From the NCBI GenBank assembly GCA_044870245.1, contig JBIOYR010000124.1, positions 17,064 through 81,063 on the forward strand: DNA of 64,000 bases, given 5' to 3'. The first letter of the stretch is position 1; each line of letters begins with the position of its first letter. The notes below the pieces were generated by a model that saw only the letters and a list, made by a program, of their open reading frames with translations, did not search any database and was not told the DNA's origin. The stretch is from DATAFF01 sp044870245. Its GTDB lineage: Bacteria; Pseudomonadota; Alphaproteobacteria; Rhizobiales; Aestuariivirgaceae. A program made the translations under genes and the position numbers. Positions 26,029 through 35,147 of the stretch are shown one piece after another.

Positions 26029-27461
26029 GTGTCCTTGGTCCCGCCGCCCTGGCTGGAATTGACCACCAGAGAGCCCTTCTTAAGAGCGACCCGGGTGAAC
26101 CCTCCCTTGGTGATGCGCACGCGATCGCCGGTCAGCACGAAGGGACGAAGATCGACATGGCGCGGCGCCACCCCGTTCGGCGTGAGCGTCGGGGCGGTCG
26201 ACAGGGCGAGCGTCGGTTGCGCAATGTACTTTGCCGGCGATGCCTCGAGCTTCTTGCGGAACTCGGCGATCTGCGCCCGCGTCGAGCTCGGCCCGACCAG
26301 CATGCCATAGCCTCCCGAGCCATGAACTTCCTTGACCACGAGCTCGGGCAGGTGCTGCAGCACATAGCCGAGATCGTCAGCGTCGGAGCACCGCCAGGTC
26401 GGCACGTTCGACAGCATCGGTCGCTCGCCGGTGTAGAACTCGATGATCTCCGGCATATAGGTGTAGATGCTCTTGTCGTCGGCGATCCCCGTCCCCGGTG
26501 CGTTCACCAGATTGACTCGGCCGGCGCGATAGACATCGAAGAGACCGGGCACGCCGAGCGATGAATCGGCGCGGAAGGTGAGGGGATCGAGGAACCCGTC
26601 GTCGATCCGGCGGTAGATCACGTCGACCCGCTTTGGTGCCTGCGTGGTGCGCATGTAGCACCAGCCATCCTCGACAAAGAGATCGCTGCCCTCGCAGAGC
26701 TCGACGCCCATCTCGTCGGCAAGGAAGGCGTGTTCGTAATAGGCGGAATTGTAGATGCCGGGGGTGAGCACGGCGAGCGTCGGCTCGTCGGCGGCGGGCG
26801 GCGCGACCGAGATCAGCGTCTTCTGCAGCATGTCCGGGTAGTTCTCGATCGGCGCGACCCGGTGCCTGGCGAACAGCTCCGGAAACAGGAACATCATCGC
26901 CTCGCGGCCCTCGAGCATGTAGGAGACGCCGGACGGCGTGCGGCAATTGTCCTCCAGCACGAAATAGTCGCATTCGCCGACCCGCACGATGTCAATGCCG
27001 ATGATATGGGCATAGACGCTGCGAGGCGGGGTTATCCCCATCATCTCCGGCACGAACGCCTCGTTCTGCAGGACGAGCTGTGCCGGAATGCGCTTGGCGC
27101 GCAGGATCTCCTGCCGGTGATAGACATCGTGGATGAAGGCGTTGAGGGCGCGCACCCGCTGCTCGATGCCGGCAGCCAGACGCCGCCATTCCGCCGCTGC
27201 AAACAACCGGGGGATGATGTCGAAGGGGATCAACCGCTCATTGGTCTCGATCCCGCCATAGACCGCGAAGGTGATGCCGCTCCTGCGGAAGATCGCCTCG
27301 GCTTCCTTCTGATTGCGCACAAGATCGGCGCGCGACAACCCGTCCAGCCAGGCGGCAACCTCGGCGTAGTGGCCGCGGATGCTGCCGTTCGCCAGCGTCA
27401 TCTCGTCAATGATGCCCTTCGTCACGGCACTTCCGGTGGTTGGACCGAGTTTGGGCTCCAT
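26010..27461 (-). CDS. Circularly permuted ATP-grasp type 2 protein (DUF404/DUF407)
   Basis: The 483-residue protein matches the circularly permuted ATP-grasp family: IFRRSGITFAVYGG near residue 70, LVLQNEAFVPEMMGI, VGECDYFVLEDNCRTPSGVS near 168-187, LTPGIYNSAYYEHAFLADEM, and VVKEVHGSGGYGMLVGPSS near 387-405, which supplies nucleotide contacts. It ends in SLVVNSSQGGGTKDTWVLED, a typical family tail. Family knowledge: ATP-dependent peptide or amide ligase, acting with alpha-E and transglutaminase proteins. It is the first gene of the operon and is divergent from a CPBP gene 70 bp away. Confidence 0.92.
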   Translation of the reverse strand: MEPKLGPTTGSAVTKGIIDEMTLANGSIRGHYAEVAAWLDGLSRADLVRNQKEAEAIFRRSGITFAVYGGIETNERLIPFDIIPRLFAAAEWRRLAAGIEQRVRALNAFIHDVYHRQEILRAKRIPAQLVLQNEAFVPEMMGITPPRSVYAHIIGIDIVRVGECDYFVLEDNCRTPSGVSYMLEGREAMMFLFPELFARHRVAPIENYPDMLQKTLISVAPPAADEPTLAVLTPGIYNSAYYEHAFLADEMGVELCEGSDLFVEDGWCYMRTTQAPKRVDVIYRRIDDGFLDPLTFRADSSLGVPGLFDVYRAGRVNLVNAPGTGIADDKSIYTYMPEIIEFYTGERPMLSNVPTWRCSDADDLGYVLQHLPELVVKEVHGSGGYGMLVGPSSTRAQIAEFRKKLEASPAKYIAQPTLALSTAPTLTPNGVAPRHVDLRPFVLTGDRVRITKGGFTRVALKKGSLVVNSSQGGGTKDTWVLED

Positions 27462-27531
27462 GGTGTCTCACCGGGCGCCCTCGATCAACCCGGTCGTTCC
27501 ACGGCGCTCGCCTGCATAGTAGGCTGTCGGA

Positions 27532-28362
27532 GTGATCAGGCCTTACGAATATCGCCCGGTGTGGTTTTATCTCATGGCCTATGCCGGGAGCTGGCTGCCA
27601 TGGTTTCTCGGCCTGTATCTCGGATCGCAGGCGGAGTTTGCACGCTACGCGCCGCTGCTCAATTTCATCGGACTCTTCGGACCGATCGGCGCGAGCAGCG
27701 TCCTCGTCCTGACCTCAGGCAGCGTGGCGCTGCAGCGCGACTTCAAGGACAGGCTGCTCGACCTGCGGCGAATCCGGCCTCTCCTTGCCGTGCTTGCAGT
27801 GGTGTTGCCCTTCGCCGTCATCGGCCTGTCGATCTTCCTGTCCTTGTGGTTCGGACAATCGAAGGATCAGTTCCGGCTGGTCGACGGGAGCACGATCATT
27901 CCGCTGATCGTCCTCGGACTGATCCTCGCACCCATTTACGAGGAGACCGGCTGGCATGGCTATGGCGTGGACAGCCTGCGCGCCCGGAATGAAGTGATGC
28001 CGGCAACCCTCCTGTTCGCTGTCTTGTGGTGCGCCTGGCACGCACCGCTGGTGCTCATTCCGGGCACCTATCAGCACAGCCTCGCCATCATGGACAACAA
28101 GATCTTCGTCGCGAATTTCTTCGTCAGCATCATCCCGGTGGCGTTCATTGCCAACTGGTTCTACTACCGCAACGACCGCTCGATCATCGCCTCGATCCTG
28201 CTGCATTCCATGCTGAACGCGGCCTCGATCCTGATCAATGCCGGTCAGATTGCCAAATGCATTGCAACGCTTCTCTATTCGGCGATTGCCGTCGCGCTGA
28301 TCATCGGCGATCAAAGCCTGTTCGCCCAAGGTCCGCGCAATTTCGTGAGCAAGCCTCACTGA
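27532..28362 (+). CDS. CPBP-family intramembrane metalloprotease
   Basis: The 276-residue protein has about eight hydrophobic helices and the CPBP (Abi/CAAX type II) motifs: EETGWHGYG near residues 138-146, LWCAWHAPL near 165-173 and HSMLN near 224-228. Motif 1 normally reads EExxxR; here the Arg position is His (EETGWH), a conservative but unusual change. Family knowledge: glutamic-type membrane proteases that process prenylated or signal proteins in other organisms; bacterial substrates are mostly unknown. The start is GTG at 27532. The 3' end overlaps the convergent Gfo/Idh gene by 7 nt. Confidence 0.85.
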   Translation: MIRPYEYRPVWFYLMAYAGSWLPWFLGLYLGSQAEFARYAPLLNFIGLFGPIGASSVLVLTSGSVALQRDFKDRLLDLRRIRPLLAVLAVVLPFAVIGLSIFLSLWFGQSKDQFRLVDGSTIIPLIVLGLILAPIYEETGWHGYGVDSLRARNEVMPATLLFAVLWCAWHAPLVLIPGTYQHSLAIMDNKIFVANFFVSIIPVAFIANWFYYRNDRSIIASILLHSMLNAASILINAGQIAKCIATLLYSAIAVALIIGDQSLFAQGPRNFVSKPH

Positions 28363-29396
28363 CCGGCGACTGGACCCACCAACGTCACGAGGTCCGGAAC
28401 TTCCTCGAAGCGGCCGCTCTTGCCTGCGCGAAACACCGCATCGAGAACCCGCATGTTCCTGACCGAATCCTCCAGCGGAAACGGCAAGCTGCGACCATTT
28501 CGCACGGCATCGGCGAACAGATCGCCCTGCAGCGTGTACTGATCCACCACGTCGAACGTCTCGACGCGCGCCGACAGGTCGCCAAGCGCCGAGCCGTCAT
28601 CGACGAAGATCCGGCATGGCCGGTCGGGCGGCGCGTTGAACGGGATCTCGATCTCGATTCGCCCCTCGGTGCCGAGGATCTGCATGCGCTGATAGGGCAC
28701 GAGCTGGGTCGAGCAGAAGAACAGCGCCTGACCGTTCGGAAACTCCAGCAGGGCGCTGGTCAGCCGGTCGGTCGCGAAATGCGGGTCGTGCTCGATCTGG
28801 CTCGCCACCCTGAGCGGCTCCGCTTCGAACAGGAAGCGCGAGCCGACGATCGGGTAGCAGCCGATGTCATAGACCCCACCGCCGCCGATATCGGCCTGAT
28901 TGCGCACATTGGCCGGGTCGCGGTTCATATAGCTGAAGCTGCCCTGGACCACCCTGAGCGTGCCGATTGCGCCGCTCCTGACCAGCTCGCGGGCCCTCAG
29001 CCACTGCGGATGGCAGCGCACCATGAACGCCTCCTGGATCAGCTTGCCGGTGCGATCGCGCGCCGCGAGCAAGAGCTTTGCCTCCTCGGCGCTGAGCGCG
29101 ATCGGCTTCTCGCAGAGCACGTGCTTGCCGGCTTCCGCGGCGGCGATCGACAGCGGCACATGCAGATGATTGGGCAGGGGATTGTAGACCGCCTCGATCT
29201 CGGGGTCCTGCAGCATCGCCTCATAAGACCCATGGGCCCGCGGAATCCCGACTGCCTTGGCCGCCGCCTCGGCACGGGCGAGATCGCGCGATGCGATGGC
29301 CACGATGCGGCAATTGGCGCTCTTCTGCATCGCCGGGATCACCTTCTCCATGGCGATCCTCGCCGTTCCGATCACGCCGAAACGCACAGGTTCCAT
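28356..29396 (-). CDS. Gfo/Idh/MocA-family oxidoreductase
   Basis: The 346-residue protein has an N-terminal Rossmann domain (VRFGVIGTARIAMEKVIPAM), the family landmark EKPIALSAEEA (the EKP motif near residue 96) and the C-terminal Gfo/Idh/MocA beta domain. It is probably an NAD(P)-dependent dehydrogenase acting on a sugar, inositol or other polyol. The ATG at 29396 follows GGAGGACAGC. It is 34 nt downstream of the M24 peptidase gene on the same strand, so they form an operon divergent from the GcvP-like operon. The substrate cannot be told. Confidence 0.9.
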   Translation of the reverse strand: MEPVRFGVIGTARIAMEKVIPAMQKSANCRIVAIASRDLARAEAAAKAVGIPRAHGSYEAMLQDPEIEAVYNPLPNHLHVPLSIAAAEAGKHVLCEKPIALSAEEAKLLLAARDRTGKLIQEAFMVRCHPQWLRARELVRSGAIGTLRVVQGSFSYMNRDPANVRNQADIGGGGVYDIGCYPIVGSRFLFEAEPLRVASQIEHDPHFATDRLTSALLEFPNGQALFFCSTQLVPYQRMQILGTEGRIEIEIPFNAPPDRPCRIFVDDGSALGDLSARVETFDVVDQYTLQGDLFADAVRNGRSLPFPLEDSVRNMRVLDAVFRAGKSGRFEEVPDLVTLVGPVAGQ

Positions 29397-29430
29397 GCTG
29401 TCCTCCTATCGCTCTGGTCGCGCCGGGCTG

Positions 29431-30603
29431 TCAGCCTATCACCGGCATCTCGCGCGGCGCGCGGGTGGTCAGAAGCCTGGCGCCGCTGTCGGTGATCTCG
29501 ACATTCTCCTCGTGCACGATCATCTTGCCGGGCTCGTACTCGATGCCGGGCTCGATGGTGAGCACCATGCCCGCTTCGATGACGGTAGCGTCGCCCGGCA
29601 TGTGGGATGGCGGCTCGGTGAGCTGCATGCCGAGCCCGTGGCCGAGCCGCCCGACATTGTTGCCGACCGACCCGGCAGCTTCGATGATCCGCGCCATGGC
29701 TTGGAAAACCTGATCGGTGGTCGCGCCCGGCACCGCCGCTTCGAGCCCCGCTTCGGTCGCCTGCCACATCGCCTCATGTGCCCGCTTGGCGGCATCGGAG
29801 ATGGCGCCAACCGCATAGTTGCGGTCGAAGTCGCACCAATAGCCATCGAAGGTCGATCCGGTATCGAAGAACAGCACATCGCCCTCCGCGAGCAGCCGGT
29901 CATGCGGTCCGCACACGATCTGCGACACGCCTCCAGCTCCGGCGATCCCCGGCAGGAACGGCGTCGAATCGGCACCCAGCCGGGCAAGCTCGATCCTGAG
30001 CTTCCGACAGGCGTCTCTTTCGCTGTCGCCGCGCGTGACGAGCTCCGGCACCGCCGCATAGGCTCGGGAGGCGATCTGGCAGATATGCTCGATATGGGCG
30101 ATCTCGGCTGGCGTCTTCACCATGCGGATCTTCCAGATGCATGGCGAGCCGTTGTCGAGCGCCAAACCCTGCACCCGGTTGCGTAGCGCGAGGAATTGCA
30201 TGACAGGCATGCGCAGGCTGTGCTCGCGGCCAAGCTCGAACCCCACCCGACCGAACCGCCGCGGCAGATCACCGAGGACGCTCGCCAGGAGCGAGGTGCC
30301 GTCATCCGCCGGTCGCGGCGACGGCCAGCTGCGAATGTCCTCGATCCAGGTGCTCGCCATCTCCGGCACGCCGATCTCCGGTATGACCGCGATCGGACCG
30401 CCGCTCAACGGAACGACAAGGAACCATGGGCGGGTCGGGCTCTCCCAGAACTGCGAGTCGAAGCCCGAGAAGTAACGGACATTCGGCGGGGTCGACAGCA
30501 CCAGCGCATCGAATGTCTGCTCCGCCATGATGGCCTAAGCCCGCTCGGTGCGGCGGGCAAACTCGTCCGGTGTGAAGCCTCGCTTTGGTGTCGGATTGTT
30601 CAT
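29431..30603 (-). pseudogene. M24-family (Xaa-Pro peptidase/creatinase-like) protein with in-frame amber codon
   Basis: From ATG 30528 the frame gives 365 residues with a creatinase-like N-terminal domain (LVLSTPPNVRYFSGF) and a pita-bread M24 domain whose metal ligands are all visible: FFDTGS, WCDFDR, RLGHGLG, IEPGIEY and HEENVEI. Upstream and in the same frame lies a 22-codon leader from ATG 30601-30603 (MNNPTPKRGFTPDEFARRTE...), preceded by GGGAG and matching the expected M24 N terminus. The two parts are separated only by TAG at 30535-30537, where Gln (CAG) would be natural. The gene is therefore interrupted by one substitution; translation could restart at ATG 30528. Enzyme role: hydrolysis of an X-Pro, creatine-like or other C-N bond. 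Confidence 0.75.
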
Positions 30604-30727
30604 GGTCGGTTTCGGCTCCCTTTGACTGCCGGCCATAATATCGCAATCTGAGCGCCTGCAAGGTTGGACAGTCGAGCAGGGCTTGCTAGGTTGCTGCCTC
30701 GGCAAGGATTTCATTCGGGAGGACCGC

Positions 30728-32137
30728 TTGAAAGCGAATGAGCCGCAGGCCCATCCCTGGATGGCGAATTCAACGGCCGCGACAAGGCAGGAGATGCTGG
30801 ATGCCATCGGGGCCAAGTCGATTGCCGAGCTGTTCGAGCAGATTCCCGCCGATCACCGTCTCCGGCGACCGTTGAACCTGCCGCCGGCCCTCGTCAGCGA
30901 GGCCGAGCTCAGCCGCCACCTGGTCCAGCTGCTGCGGCGCAACCGCACGGGCGGGGACTGCCTGTCCTTTCTCGGCGCCGGATGCTGGCCGCACCACGTC
31001 CCGGCCGTTGTCGACGAGATCGTCGGGCGGACCGAGTTTCTCACCCCCGTCTGGGGCTCGCCGCAGTCCGATCATGGCCGCAACCAGGCCTGGTTCGAGT
31101 TCAACTCCGGGCTCGGCGAGCTCCTCGACATGGAGGTGGTGCAGCTGCCGGTCTATTCCTGGGGCTGTGCCGCCGGGCATGCCATCCGCATGGCGTCCCG
31201 GATCACCGGCCGTCACGAGGTGCTGTTGCCGCGCTTGAGCGATCCCGAGCGGTTGTCGGTCATCCGCACCTATTGCGAGCCGCCCGAGATGCCGCGCCAC
31301 ATCGAGGTCGTGCCGGTCGACAGCGACCAGACGGGTCTGCTGGACCTTGCCGATCTCGAGCGCAAGATCTCCCGGCGCACCGCCGCGATCTATTTCGAGA
31401 ACCCGTCCTATCTCGGAATGATCGAGACCCAGGGCGCCGCGATATCGGCTATCGCCAAGCGGGCGGGCGCCGAGCTCATCATCGGCGCCGACCCGCTCTC
31501 GCTCGGCATCCTCAAGCCGCCGGCGCAATATGGCGCCGACATCGCCGTCGGACCGACCCAGCCGCTCGGCGTCCACATGAATGCCGGCGGTGGGGTCGGC
31601 GGCTATCTCGCCTCGCGCGACGAGGAGCGCTATGTCCGCGAGTACAACGGATTTCTGGTCTCGATCACCGAAACCGAGCGCGCCGGAGAATATGGCTTTG
31701 CGCTCGCCTCGGCGCATCAGACGTCCTATGGCATGCGCGAGGCCGGCAAGGACTGGACCGGCAATTCGGTCTATCTCTGGGCGATCGCTGCTGCCGTCTA
31801 CATGTCGCTGCTCGGGCCTTCAGGGTTTCGCGAGATCGGCGAGCTGATCATCGCCAGGAGCCATTACGCAGCGCAGCGCCTGGCCGCCATCAAGGGCGTG
31901 CGACTGCCCTTCGTCCGTGGCTTCTTCAAGGAGTTCGTGGTCAATTTCGATGCGACCGGCCTGAGCGTCGCCGAGATCAACCGGCGGCTGCGCGACGAGC
32001 ACGCCATCTTCGGCGGCAAGGACCTGTCCCGCGACCTTCCCGAGCTTGGCCAGTCGTCGCTTTTTTGCGTCACCGAGCTGCACACAGCGGCCGACATCGA
32101 GCGGTTGGTCACCAGCATGACCGAGGTGCTGTCATGA
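30728..32137 (+). CDS. Diverged GcvPA-like protein (glycine decarboxylase P-protein, subunit 1 type)
   Basis: The product of about 469 residues aligns with glycine dehydrogenase subunit 1 in layout: the opening MLDAIGAKSIAELFEQIP, then FLGAGCWPHHVPAVVDEI. Key segments differ from true GcvPA: the region that normally reads YQPEISQG is WGSPQSDHGRNQ, and the segment after the conserved ELLDM is LPVYSWGCAAG rather than the usual Tyr-Asp-Gly-Ala motif. A TTG start at 30728 is chosen because GGGAGG lies 5 nt upstream (30717-30722); ATG 30761 is the alternative. Its stop overlaps the gcvPB-like start by 4 nt. No gcvT or gcvH lies nearby. The activity is probably not standard glycine cleavage. Confidence 0.85.
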   Translation: MKANEPQAHPWMANSTAATRQEMLDAIGAKSIAELFEQIPADHRLRRPLNLPPALVSEAELSRHLVQLLRRNRTGGDCLSFLGAGCWPHHVPAVVDEIVGRTEFLTPVWGSPQSDHGRNQAWFEFNSGLGELLDMEVVQLPVYSWGCAAGHAIRMASRITGRHEVLLPRLSDPERLSVIRTYCEPPEMPRHIEVVPVDSDQTGLLDLADLERKISRRTAAIYFENPSYLGMIETQGAAISAIAKRAGAELIIGADPLSLGILKPPAQYGADIAVGPTQPLGVHMNAGGGVGGYLASRDEERYVREYNGFLVSITETERAGEYGFALASAHQTSYGMREAGKDWTGNSVYLWAIAAAVYMSLLGPSGFREIGELIIARSHYAAQRLAAIKGVRLPFVRGFFKEFVVNFDATGLSVAEINRRLRDEHAIFGGKDLSRDLPELGQSSLFCVTELHTAADIERLVTSMTEVLS

Positions 32138-33675
32138 GCCGGTCCGAGCCTCGCGAGTATCACGCGCCGGTATGGAACGAGCCGGTCGTCATGGAGCTGT
32201 CGCATCCAGGCCGCCGCGGCCAGGTGTTTCCGCCTCCCGAGGACACCGTCACCGCCCTTGTCGGTTCGCCTGAGGATCTGGTGCCGAAGGCGATGCGGCG
32301 GACCGATGTGCCGGCGCTGCCGGAACTCACCGAGCCCGAGGTGCAGCACCATTACCTCAAGCTCAGCCAGCAGACGCTTGGCATGGTGAACATCTCGCTG
32401 TTCGGCACCTGCACGATGAAATACAACCCGCGCGCCTGCGAGGAGGCCGCCCGCCTCTTGCGCGAGGTGCACCCGCTGCAGCATGAGGACACTCTCCAGG
32501 GCATTCTTCAGGTCATTCACGACTTCGACCTGATCCTGCGCGAGCTGTCGGGAATGGATCGGTTCATCTTCCAGGCCGGCGGCGGCGCCGATGCCGCCTA
32601 TACCCATTGCGTGGTGACCCGGGCCTACCACCAGTCGCGTGGCGAGCTCGCGCAGCGCAACGAGATCGTGACCTCGATCCAGGCGCATCCCTGCAATGCC
32701 GCGACGGCCGCGGCAGCCGGCTTCAAGGTCGTCACCTTGATGCTCGAGGAGAACGGCTATCCCTCGCTCGAAGCGCTGAAGGCCGCCGTGTCCAACCGCA
32801 CCGCCGCCCTGATGATCGGCAACCCGGACGACATGGGCATCTACAATCCCGCCATCAAGGACTGGGTCGGGATCGTCCACGATGCCGGCGGCTTGTGCTT
32901 CTATGATCATGCCAATTTCAATGGCGTGATGGGCAAGCTCCGGGCGAGCGAGCTCGGCTTCGATGCCTGCATGTACATGCTGCACAAGACTTTCGGCGCG
33001 CCGAAGGGCGGCGGCGGCCCGGCGGTCGGCGCCTATGGCTGCTCGGCCGCCCTGGCGCCGTTCCTCCCCGGTCCGGTGGTCGTCAACGACAACGGGCATT
33101 ACCGGTTCGCTGACACCCGCCCCCTCGGTGTCGGCAAGGTGCGCGAGTTTTTCGGCAATGTTCCGCAGATCCTCAAGGCCTATGGCTGGGCCCGCGCCAT
33201 GGGTGCCGCCGGCATCGATCAGGCCTCTGACCTGTCGGTTCTCGCAAACAACTACATGGACCGGAAGCTTGCCGAGATCCCGGGCCTCAGCCGCTCCAAT
33301 CCCGACAACCGGCAGTGGCGCATGGAGATGACGCGCTGGGGCTTGGGCAAGCTCAAGGAGGAGACCGGCATCGGCACCGTCGAGGTGGCGAACCGCATGG
33401 CCGACTACGGCATCGATCCCTGGTGGATGAGCCATGAGCCCTGGGTCGTGCCCGAGCCGTTCACGCCCGAAGCCGGCGAGATGTACTCGAAGGAGGACAT
33501 CGACAGCTGGATCTCGGTCGTGGCGCGGATCGTGCGCGAGGCCTATGAGACGCCGGATCTCGTCAGGACGGCGCCGCATCGCCAGGCCATCCACAAGATC
33601 AAGGGAGAAGTGCTCGACGATCCTGCCCGCTGGGCCATGACCTGGCGGGCCCATCTGCGCAAGCACCGCCGATGA
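32134..33675 (+). CDS. Diverged GcvPB-like protein (glycine decarboxylase P-protein, subunit 2 type)
   Basis: The 513-residue protein is the PLP-binding partner: it keeps FGTCTMKYNPRACEE near residue 90, DRFIFQAGGGADAAYTH, HPCNAATAA and LHKTFGAPKGGGGPAVG with the expected PLP Lys285. True GcvPB has PHGGGGPG here; the His is Lys and one Gly of the loop is replaced, suggesting altered chemistry. The C-terminal domain (YGIDPWWMSHEPWVVPEPFT) retains the general P-protein layout. It forms a heteromer with the upstream GcvPA-like protein (ATGA overlap), and its stop overlaps the next start by 4 nt. Confidence 0.88.
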   Translation: MSRSEPREYHAPVWNEPVVMELSHPGRRGQVFPPPEDTVTALVGSPEDLVPKAMRRTDVPALPELTEPEVQHHYLKLSQQTLGMVNISLFGTCTMKYNPRACEEAARLLREVHPLQHEDTLQGILQVIHDFDLILRELSGMDRFIFQAGGGADAAYTHCVVTRAYHQSRGELAQRNEIVTSIQAHPCNAATAAAAGFKVVTLMLEENGYPSLEALKAAVSNRTAALMIGNPDDMGIYNPAIKDWVGIVHDAGGLCFYDHANFNGVMGKLRASELGFDACMYMLHKTFGAPKGGGGPAVGAYGCSAALAPFLPGPVVVNDNGHYRFADTRPLGVGKVREFFGNVPQILKAYGWARAMGAAGIDQASDLSVLANNYMDRKLAEIPGLSRSNPDNRQWRMEMTRWGLGKLKEETGIGTVEVANRMADYGIDPWWMSHEPWVVPEPFTPEAGEMYSKEDIDSWISVVARIVREAYETPDLVRTAPHRQAIHKIKGEVLDDPARWAMTWRAHLRKHRR

Positions 33676-35147
33676 AGGCGATGCGTCCCGAGCGCATCGC
33701 CCTCGTGCCCGGCCTCGAGATCAGCCGCATCGTCACCGGTCTATGGCAGGTCGCCGATCTGGAGCGCGACGGACACCCGCTCGATCCCGAGGTCGCCTCG
33801 GGCGAGCTTGCCCGCTATGTCGCAGCCGGGTTCGACACTTTCGACATGGCGGATCATTATGGCAGCGCCGAGCTGATCATCGGTGGCCTGTCGCGCAAGG
33901 AGCGCGAGGGGGCGGCTGCTCCGTTCAGGGCCTTCACCAAATGGTGCCCTGAGCCCGGCGAGATGCGCCCCGAGCTCGTGCGTGCCGCCGTCGAGCGTGC
34001 CCGCGAACGCATGGATGTCGAGCGGATCGACCTCATGCAGCTCCATTGGTGGATGTATGAGCATCCGGCCTATCTCGACGCGATGCGTACCCTTGCCAGG
34101 CTCAAGCAGGAGGGCCTGATCGGTGCGATCGGCGTCACCAACTTCAACACCGACCATCTGAGGGTTCTGGTCAAGAGCGGGATTCCCATCGCCAGCAACC
34201 AGGTGAGCTTCTCGCTGATCGATCGCCGGGCGGCCGAGGACATGCAGGCCTTCTGCGGCGAGAACGGTATCAGGCTCATTGCCTATGGCACGCTGTGCGG
34301 CGGCTTTCTCTCCGAAGCCTGGCTCGATGCGCCTGAACCTGCGGCGGTCGAGGACTGGAGCAAGATGAAATACGCCCGTTTCATTGCGGCAGCGGGCGGC
34401 TGGGCGCCGTTTCAGCGCATCCTCGCCGGCGTTGCCGCTGTCGCCGGTCGGCATGGCGCTTCGATCGCCAATGTGGCGACGCGCTGGGTGCTGCAGCAGC
34501 CCTCGGTCGCAGCCGTCATCGTCGGCGCCCGGCTGGGCGAGCGCGAGCACCGGGACGACAATCTTCACCTCTTCTCCTTCACCCTGGATTCGGAGGATCT
34601 CGCCACGCTCGAGGAAGCTTTCGCCACTGCCAGACGCATTCCCGGCGACTGCGGCGATGAATATCGCAAGCCGCCCTATCTGACCGCATCGGGCGATCTC
34701 TCGCACCATCTGCAGAGCCTCCCGAAGCTCTATGAGGCCAGGCGATCGGGCGATGAGCTGTGGCGGATCGACTCCGGAAGCGTGTGGGAAGGAATTGCCG
34801 GCTACGCCCGCGCCATTCGCCGCGGCAACCAGATCTTCGTATCGGGCACCACCGCGACCCATGGCGCCGGTGACATGATCTGTCCCGGCGACGCAGCCGG
34901 TCAGACGGCCTATATTCTCGACAAGATCGCCGCCGCCCTGTCGGCGCTTGGTGCAAGTCTCGAGGATGTCGTGCTGACCCGCATCTATTTGGCAGATGCC
35001 GACCATTGGGAGGAGGTCTCGCGGGTCCATGGCCGATATTTTGCCGAGATCCGCCCGGCCAACACGCTGGTCGCGGTGTCGCATCTCATCGGCGACTATC
35101 TGGTGGAGATCGAATGCGAGGCGATCGTCGCGCGCGCATCGGCTTGA
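33672..35147 (+). CDS. Aldo/keto reductase fused to a Rid (YjgF) domain
   Basis: The 491-residue protein has an N-terminal aldo/keto reductase barrel (residues about 8-330): FDTFDMADHYGS with catalytic Asp and Tyr, AFTKWCP with Lys and MQLHWW with His complete the tetrad. Residues about 365-490 form a Rid-family domain (IFVSGTTATHGAGDMICPGD, then LGASLEDVVLTRIYLADAD). In RidA the motif PARxxV holds the Arg that binds the carboxylate of imine substrates; here it reads PANTLV, so imine deaminase activity is uncertain. The ATG overlaps the upstream stop by 4 nt and the next gene starts 34 nt before its stop. The fusion suggests that an imine or unstable carbonyl is reduced and cleared. Confidence 0.88.
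   Translation: MKAMRPERIALVPGLEISRIVTGLWQVADLERDGHPLDPEVASGELARYVAAGFDTFDMADHYGSAELIIGGLSRKEREGAAAPFRAFTKWCPEPGEMRPELVRAAVERARERMDVERIDLMQLHWWMYEHPAYLDAMRTLARLKQEGLIGAIGVTNFNTDHLRVLVKSGIPIASNQVSFSLIDRRAAEDMQAFCGENGIRLIAYGTLCGGFLSEAWLDAPEPAAVEDWSKMKYARFIAAAGGWAPFQRILAGVAAVAGRHGASIANVATRWVLQQPSVAAVIVGARLGEREHRDDNLHLFSFTLDSEDLATLEEAFATARRIPGDCGDEYRKPPYLTASGDLSHHLQSLPKLYEARRSGDELWRIDSGSVWEGIAGYARAIRRGNQIFVSGTTATHGAGDMICPGDAAGQTAYILDKIAAALSALGASLEDVVLTRIYLADADHWEEVSRVHGRYFAEIRPANTLVAVSHLIGDYLVEIECEAIVARASA

Noticed and set aside
30604..30727. Glycine riboswitch upstream of the GcvPA-like gene
   Set aside because: I looked for the tandem aptamer core expected before gcv genes and saw no matching conserved segments; the leader is also short. 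This supports a non-glycine role for the pair.
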